Source: Dehalococcoidia bacterium (GTDB lineage: Bacteria > Chloroflexota > Dehalococcoidia > Dehalococcoidales > UBA3254). From it: 5,078 nucleotides of DNA. This document shows positions 1 to 4,633 of the stretch, one piece after another. The notes beneath the pieces are model-generated. The model ran no database searches, was not told where the DNA came from, and was given only the letters and a program-made list of their open reading frames with translations. Position numbers and translations under genes: made by a program. Numbering within the stretch: the stretch's first letter is position 1; every line of letters begins with the position of its first letter. Where the stretch lies: the NCBI GenBank assembly GCA_030691835.1, contig JAUYDO010000027.1, forward strand, positions 1 to 5,078, written 5' to 3'.

Positions 1-1
1 A

Positions 2-589
2 ATCGGTCAGGCGCTGGGGATGGAGAAAGCCGGGGTAAATAGCAAGGTAGTGGCGGTAATCGGCGACTCCACCTTCTTGCACTCGGGCATTACCGGGCTG
101 GTAAACGCCGTGTACGATAAGGGAAAGATAACGGTCGTTATACTGGACAACCGCACCACAGCCATGACCGGTCACCAGGAGCACCCGGGCACCGGCATCA
201 CTGTCAAGGGCGTGGAGACGCAGGCGGTGGAGCTTGAGCCGCTGGTGCGCGGCATCGGCGTGAAAAATGTCAAAACGGTCAACGCCTTCAATGTCAGGGA
301 ACTGAGGACAACTCTGAAAAGCGCACTGGATAGCAACGAGCTTTCGGTGCTCATCGTGCGAGGCACCTGCGCTGTACGCGCCAGGCGTGCCAACCAGAGA
401 GTCATAGATGTTGAGAAATGTGATAACTGCAATACCTGTCTGATGCTGGGATGTCCGGCTATACAGACTGAAGATGGACAGGTCTTCATAGACGTGGCGC
501 AGTGCGTCGGAGACGCCTGCACGCTCTGTGAACAGGTCTGTCCCCACAAGGCGATTAGCGCCGGAGCCGTTCTCGAGGAAGCGAAGTGA
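2..589 (+). CDS. iorA: Indolepyruvate ferredoxin oxidoreductase, alpha subunit (IorA), C-terminal part
   Basis: Cytoplasmic enzyme subunit for the ferredoxin-dependent oxidative decarboxylation of aryl-pyruvates (indolepyruvate, phenylpyruvate) to aryl-acetyl-CoA. The reading frame is open from base 2, so the start lies upstream; the ATG at 20 is an internal Met. Only about the last 195 residues of a protein usually near 600 are present. The TPP-binding region is visible: VIGDSTFLHSG (GDS, codons from about base 62) followed by LDNRTTAMTGHQ, the Mg/TPP signature of the family. The C-terminus is a two-cluster ferredoxin domain: Cx2Cx2Cx4CP (first Cys codon 419) and Cx4Cx2Cx3CP (last Cys codon 539). 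The final TGA overlaps the GTG start of iorB by 4 bp, so the two are translationally coupled. The order alpha-beta matches known ior operons. Identification is strong; exact substrate preference is inferred from the family. Confidence 0.95.
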   Translation: MGQALGMEKAGVNSKVVAVIGDSTFLHSGITGLVNAVYDKGKITVVILDNRTTAMTGHQEHPGTGITVKGVETQAVELEPLVRGIGVKNVKTVNAFNVRELRTTLKSALDSNELSVLIVRGTCAVRARRANQRVIDVEKCDNCNTCLMLGCPAIQTEDGQVFIDVAQCVGDACTLCEQVCPHKAISAGAVLEEAK

Positions 590-1182
590 AGAAGCTAGAC
601 CTTCTGATAACAGGTATAGGCGGTCAGGGTGTTATACTGGCAAGCGACATAATCAGTGAGGCGGCGGTGTCTGCCGGCTACGATGTCAAGAAGACGGATA
701 CCCTGGGCATGGCACAGCGCGGCGGAAGCGTGATTAGTCATGTACGCATCGCACGCCAGGTATTTTCACCTCTTATTAGAGCCGGCGAAGTGGATATCCT
801 GCTAGCCTTCGAGAAGCTGGAGGCGGCGCGGTGGAGCTACTACCTGAGTCCCGGCGGCACTGCCATCATAAACGACCAGGCTGTCCCACCTCTCTCCGTC
901 AGCACCGGCTCGGAGCAGTACCCCAGCGACGAGGAAATAACCGGTCTGCTGAAATTTAAGACCGGGCGTATCTATTTTGTTGACGGCGTCGCGCGGGCTG
1001 AAGAGATAGGCAATGTCAGGACGGTCAACACCTTCATGCTGGGCTGTACCTCGGTGTTCATCCCGTTCGAAAACGAAATATGGAAAGACAGCCTATCGCG
1101 TCACCTTCCGCCAAAGCTGATGGAAATCAACCTGCGCGCTTTCGAGAAGGGCAGAGAGGTAATGAGCCATGTCCGGCAATGA
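586..1182 (+). CDS. iorB: Indolepyruvate ferredoxin oxidoreductase, beta subunit (IorB)
   Basis: Small subunit of IOR, of the pyruvate:ferredoxin oxidoreductase gamma-domain family, partner of the preceding IorA. The 198-residue length is normal for IorB. Visible motifs are the N-terminal GIGGQGVILAS (residues 10-20) and GMAQRGGSVISHVR (residues 41-54), both characteristic of this domain; the family contributes to CoA and substrate handling at the heterodimer interface. The start is GTG at 586, read as Met. It lies in a GTGA overlap with the iorA stop, and GAGGAA at 575-580 is well placed as its ribosome binding site. The 3' end overlaps the following thioesterase gene by 14 bp. Nothing is missing or frameshifted. 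Confidence 0.95.
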   Translation: MKKLDLLITGIGGQGVILASDIISEAAVSAGYDVKKTDTLGMAQRGGSVISHVRIARQVFSPLIRAGEVDILLAFEKLEAARWSYYLSPGGTAIINDQAVPPLSVSTGSEQYPSDEEITGLLKFKTGRIYFVDGVARAEEIGNVRTVNTFMLGCTSVFIPFENEIWKDSLSRHLPPKLMEINLRAFEKGREVMSHVRQ

Positions 1183-1588
1183 AGCCACGCCTGATTACGT
1201 TGCGGAACTTAAGTCCCGGTCTGAAAAGGAGCCAATAGCCGCATTTCTGGGCATGCGCCTGGTCGAGCTGTCTCCGGGCTACTCCAAAGTCACCATGAAG
1301 CTGAAGCCGGAGCACCTGAACTTCAATGGCATGGTCTTCGGCGGCATAGTGATGGCACTGGCTGACCAGGCTTTTGCCTACGGCTCAAACTCTCTGTCTC
1401 TGCCCAGTCTGGCTACCCAGTTTAATATCCACCTCATCGCCGGCGCCGCGCCGGGAGACGAGCTTACCGCCGAATGCCGGGTGGTGAGGAGCGGACGGCG
1501 TGTCGGCATCTCCGAGATGACGGTCACCAACCAGGCAGGCAAGCTCATCGCCAAAGCCACGGGAACCACCATCCCGGTGAAGAGCTAA
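1169..1588 (+). CDS. PaaI-type hotdog-fold acyl-CoA thioesterase
   Basis: A 139-residue single hotdog domain of the PaaI/YdiI type, which hydrolyses acyl-CoA thioesters and, in PaaI itself, phenylacetyl-CoA and ring-hydroxylated derivatives. The active-site stretch is residues 51-75: NFNGMVFGG, then ALADQAFAYGSNS on the long central helix, with Asp66 as the expected catalytic acid. Classical PaaI has HGG where this protein has FGG, a substitution also found in some family members. The start ATG at 1169 lies within the last codons of iorB (14-bp overlap), with GAGAGG at 1154-1159 as ribosome binding site, so it is translated from the ior message. That context suggests the substrate is the arylacetyl-CoA made by IOR. 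This is inference: members of the family vary widely in substrate, and a general housekeeping thioesterase is possible. Confidence 0.88.
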   Translation: MSGNEATPDYVAELKSRSEKEPIAAFLGMRLVELSPGYSKVTMKLKPEHLNFNGMVFGGIVMALADQAFAYGSNSLSLPSLATQFNIHLIAGAAPGDELTAECRVVRSGRRVGISEMTVTNQAGKLIAKATGTTIPVKS

Positions 1589-1608
1589 ACCCCATAACTT
1601 TCGCTTGT

Positions 1609-1666
1609 CATTCCAGCGAAGGCTGGAATCCAGTCCCCTACCCACTCGTATCCTTCTGCGGAAGGA
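1609..1666. repeat. REP-like hairpin repeat after the ior operon
   Basis: Twenty bases after the thioesterase stop there is a stem of TTCCAGC (1611-1617) pairing with GCTGGAA (1622-1628) around a GAAG loop, within the typical context TCATTCCAGCGAAGGCTGGA. This resembles the widespread intergenic family seen in many bacteria as TCATTCCCGCGAAAGCGGGAAT, here with the stem changed. A second, smaller hairpin follows: TCCTTC (1651-1656) with GAAGGA (1661-1666). There is no U-tract, so it is not a classic intrinsic terminator, though it could protect the 3' end of the ior message. Exact ends of the element are uncertain. Confidence 0.6.
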
Positions 1667-1811
1667 CGCTTTCGCATGGGTTGTCACCGCCGTAAGCTTT
1701 CTGAATTCCGTCGCATTCTCAATAAGCCTGCCCTTCCTCGCGCTGTACCTTCATCAGAACCGATGCCTCTCGATGACACTGGTGGGATTGATAATATTTG
1801 TAAGCGGCTAC
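1653..1811 (+). pseudogene. N-terminal remnant of an MFS transporter
   Basis: Read in the frame of base 1653, the sequence encodes a stretch resembling the start of a major facilitator superfamily permease: LLRKDAFAWVVTAVSFLNSV, then AFSISLPFLALYLHQ (first membrane helix ending in the usual LYL), then LSMTLVGLIIFVSG, which matches the start of helix 2. After about 1808 the similarity stops and the frame runs into TAG at 1851 through non-membrane sequence. No other frame before the next gene continues the transporter. A full MFS protein has about 400 residues and twelve helices, so only about one eighth is left. There is no convincing ribosome binding site, and a REP-like hairpin lies immediately upstream, where the start codon would be expected. 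I read this as a decayed gene left after a deletion, not a working peptide; the family call rests on motif resemblance alone. Confidence 0.6.
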
Positions 1812-1882
1812 CGGGTTCCTGCGCTGGGGAAGAGCTTCAAGGCGGTAGAATAGCAGGACTGAACGCAATCTGATAATAATTG

Positions 1883-1891
1883 TGGTACAAT
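1883..1891 (+). promoter_or_regulatory. Probable extended -10 promoter of the PPC-cooC operon
   Basis: TGG-TACAAT is an extended -10 element (TGn followed by a hexamer with 5 of 6 matches to TATAAT). No good -35 hexamer lies at 16-18 bp, which extended -10 promoters can tolerate. A start site near 1898 would give a leader of about 86-92 nt. The element overlaps a small palindrome, AATTGT-GGT-ACAATT (1878-1892), which could be an operator, but no regulator is identified. Moderate support only. Confidence 0.45.
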
Positions 1892-1897
1892 TGATGC

Positions 1898-1913
1898 ATC
1901 CGCGAAACGACCA
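1898..1913 (+). repeat. 16-bp direct repeat, copy 1 (solo)
   Basis: ATCCGCGAAACGACCA occurs here and identically at 3881-3896, where its core TCCGCGAAAC forms the left arm of a MITE-like palindrome. Here no matching inverted GTTTCGCGGA follows before the downstream gene, so this looks like one isolated end of the same element, or a shared leader sequence, because it starts at about the predicted transcription start of the PPC gene. Confidence 0.7.
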
Positions 1914-1983
1914 TATATGACCCCTGGTCTTCTATCAGGCAGGACAAAGATGGTGAACTCATCGGCACAAAGGCTAAGGTGGA

Positions 1984-2415
1984 ATGAAAATGCAGAGCAA
2001 AGAGGAAGGTAATCTGGTTCTGGCACGATTTTTCACCGACGAGGACATTTATGAGTCTCTGAAGGAAGTATGCCGTAAACATGACATCGAGACGGCAGTG
2101 GTCGTGTGCGGACTGGGTCAGCTAAAACAGTTTACGCTTGGCTACTTCAAGGAAAAGGGGAACTATACACCCCAGGAATACGAAAAGCCGCACGAGCTTC
2201 TTTCGCTGGATGGAATAATCTCCCGTGAAAAAGGTGAATACAGTTTTCATCTTCACGCTGTTTTGGGCAACGAGAATAAGGAAGCCATCGGCGGACACCT
2301 GATTAAGGGCAAGGTACAGGTCACTAACGAGATTGCGCTAATTAAGACCGGCGTCAGGGTGCAGAGACGATTGGACGAAGATACCGGTCTTCAGGCATTA
2401 TATCTGGAAAGCTGA
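1984..2415 (+). CDS. PPC/DUF296-domain protein
   Basis: A 143-residue single-domain protein of the PPC (plant and prokaryote conserved, DUF296) family. Prokaryotic members form small cytoplasmic trimers; some bind metal through conserved histidines, and plant relatives carrying AT-hooks bind DNA. The signature is present: FHLHAVLG (His89, His91), then GGHLIKGKVQVTNEIAL with His105 and Glu117, plus the N-terminal VVVCGLGQL loop. No AT-hook or other DNA-binding extension is present, so it need not be a DNA binder. The start is ATG 1984, but ATG 1990 (third codon) is better spaced from AAGGTGG (1976-1982) and may be the real start. It is followed after 9 bp by the CooC-like gene, so the two are co-transcribed. 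Its function is unknown; a metal-related role alongside the ATPase is only a guess from the neighbour and the histidines. Confidence 0.85.
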   Translation: MKMQSKEEGNLVLARFFTDEDIYESLKEVCRKHDIETAVVVCGLGQLKQFTLGYFKEKGNYTPQEYEKPHELLSLDGIISREKGEYSFHLHAVLGNENKEAIGGHLIKGKVQVTNEIALIKTGVRVQRRLDEDTGLQALYLES

Positions 2416-2419
2416 GGAG
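2414..2419 (+). promoter_or_regulatory. Ribosome binding site deciding the GTG start of the CooC-like gene
   Basis: GAGGAG ends 5 nt before GTG 2425 and overlaps the TGA stop (2413-2415) of the PPC gene. This supports both the GTG start and translational coupling of the two genes. Confidence 0.75.
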
Positions 2420-2424
2420 CTCAG

Positions 2425-3243
2425 GTGAAGATTTCAATCTGTGGCAAAGGCGGAAGCGGAAAAAGCACCGTGGTGACTCTTCTGGCTCTCGAGGCACGTG
2501 ACAGGGGCTACCGTCCTGTTGTCGTGGACACGGATGAGTCAAACGTGGTGCTCTACCGCATGCTCGGCTTGCCCCAGCCTCCGGTGTCCCTGGTCGAGCT
2601 TGCCGGCGGCAAAAAGATGGTGCGAAAGCTTATGCCTCCGAAATACGAGCCGAAAGAGCCAGCGCTGGACACCAATGTTCTGAGCCGTGAAAGGCTGTCT
2701 CTAGCCGATATCCCATCTGCCAACGTAGCTGAGAAAGACGGAGTCAGACTGATTACCATAGGCAAAATACTCCAGCCGCTGGAGGGCTGTGCCTGCCCGA
2801 TGGGAGTGCTGGGGCGCGAGTTCCTCGCCAGACTCCAGCTCGAGAAAGATGAAATAGTAATCGTGGACACCGAGGCAGGGGTGGAGCATTTCGGCAGGGG
2901 CGTCGAGACCAGCATCGACTGTGTACTTATCGTTGTAGAACCGTCCTTTGAGTCATTAGCCCTGGCTGAAAAGGTCAAACAACTGGCGGGCGGACTCGGA
3001 CTGGAAAAGATATGGGCTGTTCTCAATAAGGCTAATTCAGATGAAATGGTTTCCAAACTCTCCAGGCAGTTGACGCAGAGAGGTATTGCGGTTATTGGCT
3101 CCGTTCCCTATGATGAGGAAATTTTCGATGCCTGCCTGGAGGGCAAAGCACTGGCAATCGGGAATACAAAGGCAGAAATCAAGAAGATTTTTGACACAAT
3201 CATAAAGGGAGCACTTACGGAGACCACAAAGGCAGGAAGTTAA
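2425..3243 (+). CDS. cooC: CooC-like P-loop ATPase (carbon monoxide dehydrogenase nickel-insertion accessory protein family)
   Basis: A 272-residue SIMIBI-class ATPase. CooC proteins use ATP to mature the Ni-Fe-S C-cluster of anaerobic CO dehydrogenase. Visible motifs are the deviant Walker A GKGGSGKST (residues 7-15, with both the signature Lys8 and Lys13), the following VVVDTDES (32-39), GCACPMG (121-127) with the Cys122-x-Cys124 pair that CooC dimers use to bind nickel, and Walker B/switch II IVIVDTEAGVEHFGRG (144-159), whose EAGxEHxGRG signature separates CooC from MinD and NifH. Length fits CooC (about 250-280). It starts at GTG 2425 behind GAGGAG and follows the PPC gene by 9 bp. No CODH or acetyl-CoA synthase gene lies in the window, so the client enzyme may be encoded elsewhere or differ. 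The last 29 bp overlap the convergent membrane protein gene. The family is clear; CODH as the target is inferred. Confidence 0.87.
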   Translation: MKISICGKGGSGKSTVVTLLALEARDRGYRPVVVDTDESNVVLYRMLGLPQPPVSLVELAGGKKMVRKLMPPKYEPKEPALDTNVLSRERLSLADIPSANVAEKDGVRLITIGKILQPLEGCACPMGVLGREFLARLQLEKDEIVIVDTEAGVEHFGRGVETSIDCVLIVVEPSFESLALAEKVKQLAGGLGLEKIWAVLNKANSDEMVSKLSRQLTQRGIAVIGSVPYDEEIFDACLEGKALAIGNTKAEIKKIFDTIIKGALTETTKAGS

Positions 3244-3823
3244 TTAGCCCCAATCCGGCATAGATTACTAAAATGTACTTGATAAAGCGCCCGCCCAGTA
3301 ACGCCGGAAAGAATTTTTGAATCGGCATCCTGGCAATTCCCGCTATCAGTCCGCCGACATCGAATGGTATTACCGGCTGAAGCGCTATAATAAAAATCCC
3401 CCACGCGCCATACTTCCCAATCCATTTCTCGAGACTGCTGTACCACATTATGTGGTTAGTTATGGCTATCTTTCTTCCAAAGTATCCGGCGTAATAGCCG
3501 CTCATTTCTCCGACCGCACCACCTGCGGCGGCAATAAAAGCTATTATAAGCGGGTTCCAATGTGTCGCCGCCGCAACCATGATTGACACGGCAAAGGGCA
3601 CGGGAGCGATGATGGTGAGATTGCTCAAGAGCGAAGTGCCGAATACCACCAGGTAAGTCAGCCAGTCGTAATCATAAATCGGGAAGTGGGTTCTGGCTAC
3701 CAGGCTCTGGAGCAGGTATGCCAGACCAAAGCTTACACCCAGCAAACCGACAACGGCGATGGTTAGCCTGACCCAGTGGACTCTAACGTGCTTTACGGCA
3801 TTATCAATATGATTACGCGCCAT
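3215..3823 (-). CDS. VTT/DedA-type (SNARE-associated) integral membrane protein
   Basis: A 202-residue polytopic membrane protein. Hydrophobic segments are near residues 18-41, 54-85 (probably a re-entrant or split pair), 91-105, 140-163 and 181-198. The VTT (VMP1-TMEM41-TVP38/DedA) signature is recognisable: GGAVGEMSGYYAGYFGRK (about 101-118) and GIFIIALQPVIPFDVGGLIAG (142-162), with ARMP, then GGRFIKY (177-183) before the last helix. Family members act in the cytoplasmic membrane as lipid flippases/scramblases or undecaprenyl-phosphate carriers; some affect membrane potential and metal tolerance. Specific substrate is not readable here. The canonical Arg of the DedA FxRxxP motif appears as Gln149 in LQPVIP. 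The ATG at 3823-3821 has no clear Shine-Dalgarno; upstream on this strand is GTGATAAGATAAAACAT, so the message may be leaderless or weakly translated. Its 3' end overlaps the CooC-like gene tail to tail by 29 bp. Confidence 0.83.
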   Translation of the reverse strand: MARNHIDNAVKHVRVHWVRLTIAVVGLLGVSFGLAYLLQSLVARTHFPIYDYDWLTYLVVFGTSLLSNLTIIAPVPFAVSIMVAAATHWNPLIIAFIAAAGGAVGEMSGYYAGYFGRKIAITNHIMWYSSLEKWIGKYGAWGIFIIALQPVIPFDVGGLIAGIARMPIQKFFPALLGGRFIKYILVIYAGLGLINFLPLWSP

Positions 3824-3880
3824 ATGTTTTATCTTATCACAGGTTAAGCTTCTTGGGGAAACAGAATACTCTAATGAGGA

Positions 3881-3896
3881 ATCCGCGAAACGACCA
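3881..3896 (+). repeat. 16-bp direct repeat, copy 2
   Basis: ATCCGCGAAACGACCA, identical to 1898-1913. Here it forms the left end of the palindromic element and runs into its middle arm AAAATCCC. Confidence 0.75.
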
Positions 3897-3970
3897 AAAT
3901 CCCACTTTAATCCCCCTTTGGCAAAGGGGGAAAGAGGGGGATTTTAGTGCTTTACTTTGAGTTTCGCGGA
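3881..3970. mobile_element. MITE-like nested palindromic element
   Basis: About 90 bp with three nested inverted repeats. The outer arms are TCCGCGAAAC (3882-3891) and GTTTCGCGGA (3961-3970). The middle arms are AAAATCCC (3896-3903) and GGGATTTT (3938-3945). The core is TCCCCCTTTG (3911-3920) with CAAAGGGGGA (3922-3931), a perfect 10-bp match around one base. No coding capacity. The left end, with six flanking bases, is repeated exactly at 1898-1913. No convincing target-site duplication is seen. It lies between the divergent VTT and GYD genes and would fold strongly as RNA or cruciform. A miniature non-autonomous transposon or REP-type element is the best reading. The core CCCCCTTTGGCAAAGGGGG resembles intergenic repeats known from many bacteria. 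Confidence 0.65.
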
Positions 3971-3999
3971 AAACTACGCTAGTAAAAATAATTTACTTA

Positions 4000-4028
4000 T
4001 TGATGCTTGAGAGGTACTATTATATAAT
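4000..4028 (+). promoter_or_regulatory. Sigma-70-type promoter of the GYD-domain gene
   Basis: The -10 hexamer is a perfect TATAAT (4023-4028) and the -35 is TTGATG (4000-4005, 4 of 6 matches to TTGACA), with the ideal 17-bp spacer in an AT-rich stretch. A start near 4035 gives a leader of about 40 nt. This is the clearest promoter in the window and suggests strong independent expression of the small downstream gene. Confidence 0.8.
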
Positions 4029-4045
4029 GCAAACACAGCACGAGG

Positions 4046-4064
4046 AATTAAGAATTAAGAATTT
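4046..4064 (+). repeat. AATTAAG tandem microrepeat in the GYD leader
   Basis: Two exact copies of AATTAAG (4046-4052, 4053-4059) and a partial third (AATTT) run directly into the AGGAGG ribosome binding site. This keeps the leader AT-rich and unstructured, and copy number could change by replication slippage. Confidence 0.6.
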
Positions 4065-4070
4065 AGGAGG
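4065..4070 (+). promoter_or_regulatory. Consensus Shine-Dalgarno of the GYD-domain gene
   Basis: AGGAGG with a 5-nt spacer to ATG 4076 fixes the start of the GYD gene. It is the strongest ribosome binding site in the window. Confidence 0.85.
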
Positions 4071-4075
4071 ACGAT

Positions 4076-4378
4076 ATGTCTGTCTATCTTATGCTGACTA
4101 CGCTAACCGACACCGGCAGGAAGAATCTGCAGGAAGACCCGGATATACTCAAGGACTTTAACAAAGAAGCAGATTACATGGGGGTCAAGGTATCATGTCA
4201 GTACGCGCTTCTGGGGCAGTATGATTTCGTGAATATCTGCGAGGCACCCAGCAATGAAGTAATTGCCAAACTGGCAATACGCCTCAGCGCCAAGGGACAC
4301 ACGCAGACACTGACCCTGGCGGCGATAGGTATTGAAGACCTGATAGCGGCGCTCAAAGAAAAACAGACACCGTGGTAA
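4076..4378 (+). CDS. GYD-domain protein
   Basis: A 100-residue cytoplasmic protein that is a single GYD domain, a small ferredoxin-like alpha/beta fold related to dimeric alpha-beta barrel proteins. The typical start MSVYLMLTTLTDTGRKNL and the central motif YALLGQYDFVNICEAPSNE (GQYD at residues 47-50, where the family name motif is GxYD) are both present, followed by the TQTLTLAAI strand near residues 76-84. Length is typical for the family. The domain has no firmly established biochemical role; no catalytic residues can be assigned. It is a single-gene unit: it has its own near-consensus promoter, a consensus AGGAGG, and a strong hairpin 26 bp after the stop. The neighbouring genes point away from it (VTT) or towards it (acyl-CoA synthetase), so context gives no functional hint. 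Confidence 0.85.
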   Translation: MSVYLMLTTLTDTGRKNLQEDPDILKDFNKEADYMGVKVSCQYALLGQYDFVNICEAPSNEVIAKLAIRLSAKGHTQTLTLAAIGIEDLIAALKEKQTPW

Positions 4379-4404
4379 ATGATTACAGTATCCGGAGAAA
4401 AGAT

Positions 4405-4432
4405 GAAGAGGGGCTTGTGCAAGCCCCTCTTC
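4405..4432. terminator. Strong hairpin between convergent genes, terminator-like
   Basis: GAAGAGGGGCTTG (4405-4417) pairs perfectly over 13 bp with CAAGCCCCTCTTC (4420-4432) around TG. It lies 26 bp after the GYD stop, preceded by AAAAGAT and followed by CACTAG, so there is no U-tract in the + direction. Read from the minus strand the sequence after the stem is ATCTTTTCTCC, a short U-rich run, so it may terminate the synthetase message better than the GYD one. It could serve as a bidirectional terminator or 3'-end stabiliser. Confidence 0.6.
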
Positions 4433-4459
4433 CACTAGAATCCGTCATGCCCATTTACA

Positions 4460-4474
4460 TCCGCCTTAGGCGGA
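4460..4474. repeat. Short perfect palindrome
   Basis: TCCGCCT-T-AGGCGGA is a 7-bp inverted repeat around a single base, in the intergenic stretch between the terminator-like hairpin and the second MITE-like element. It could be a fragment of another repeat; there is no evidence for an operator role since no promoter is near. Confidence 0.5.
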
Positions 4475-4495
4475 CCACCAAGAATGAAAAAGGAA

Positions 4496-4605
4496 CTGTC
4501 ATTGCGAGACAATTCACGGCGAAGTCGTGAAGGCGAAGCAATCTCATAAATCATCATACAAAGTTTGGACGGATTGCTTCGTCGCTCCGCTCCTCGCAAT
4601 GACAG
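4496..4605. mobile_element. MITE-like inverted repeat, CTGTCATTGCGAG family
   Basis: A 110-bp non-coding element with perfect 13-bp terminal inverted repeats, CTGTCATTGCGAG (4496-4508) and CTCGCAATGACAG (4593-4605), and a second internal pair, CGAAGCAATC (4534-4543) and GATTGCTTCG (4572-4581). Inside the left arm GACAATTCACGGCGAAGTCG departs from the repeat and may be a diverged segment. Elements with these ends are common between genes in many uncultured anaerobes and other bacteria. No transposase is encoded and no target duplication is obvious. It sits between the convergent GYD and acyl-CoA synthetase genes, where insertion would be harmless. Confidence 0.75.
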
Positions 4606-4633
4606 TCATTCAACATTAATTAGTACGCCCGTA

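Noticed and set aside
172..549. Minus-strand open frame of 125 codons
   Set aside because: Fully antisense to the conserved TPP and ferredoxin domains of iorA; no domain or start signal.
1893..1983. Possible riboswitch or structured leader upstream of the PPC gene
   Set aside because: Only a 5-bp stem (GACCA 1909-1913 with TGGTC 1925-1929) is visible; no known riboswitch core or terminator/antiterminator pair.
1808..2082. Two minus-strand frames across the gap upstream of the PPC gene
   Set aside because: No homology that I can recognise, no ribosome binding site, and they overlap the promoter and start of the PPC gene.
2553..3056. Long minus-strand open frame (167 codons) inside the CooC-like gene
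   Set aside because: It is antisense to a gene with clear family motifs, is Ser/Thr/Pro-rich in the way of shadow frames, and has no ribosome binding site or recognisable domain.
2425..3243. MinD/ParA or NifH assignment for the P-loop ATPase
   Set aside because: The CxC pair and EAGxEHxGRG switch region fit CooC; the MinD membrane-targeting helix and the NifH 4Fe-4S cysteine pattern are absent.
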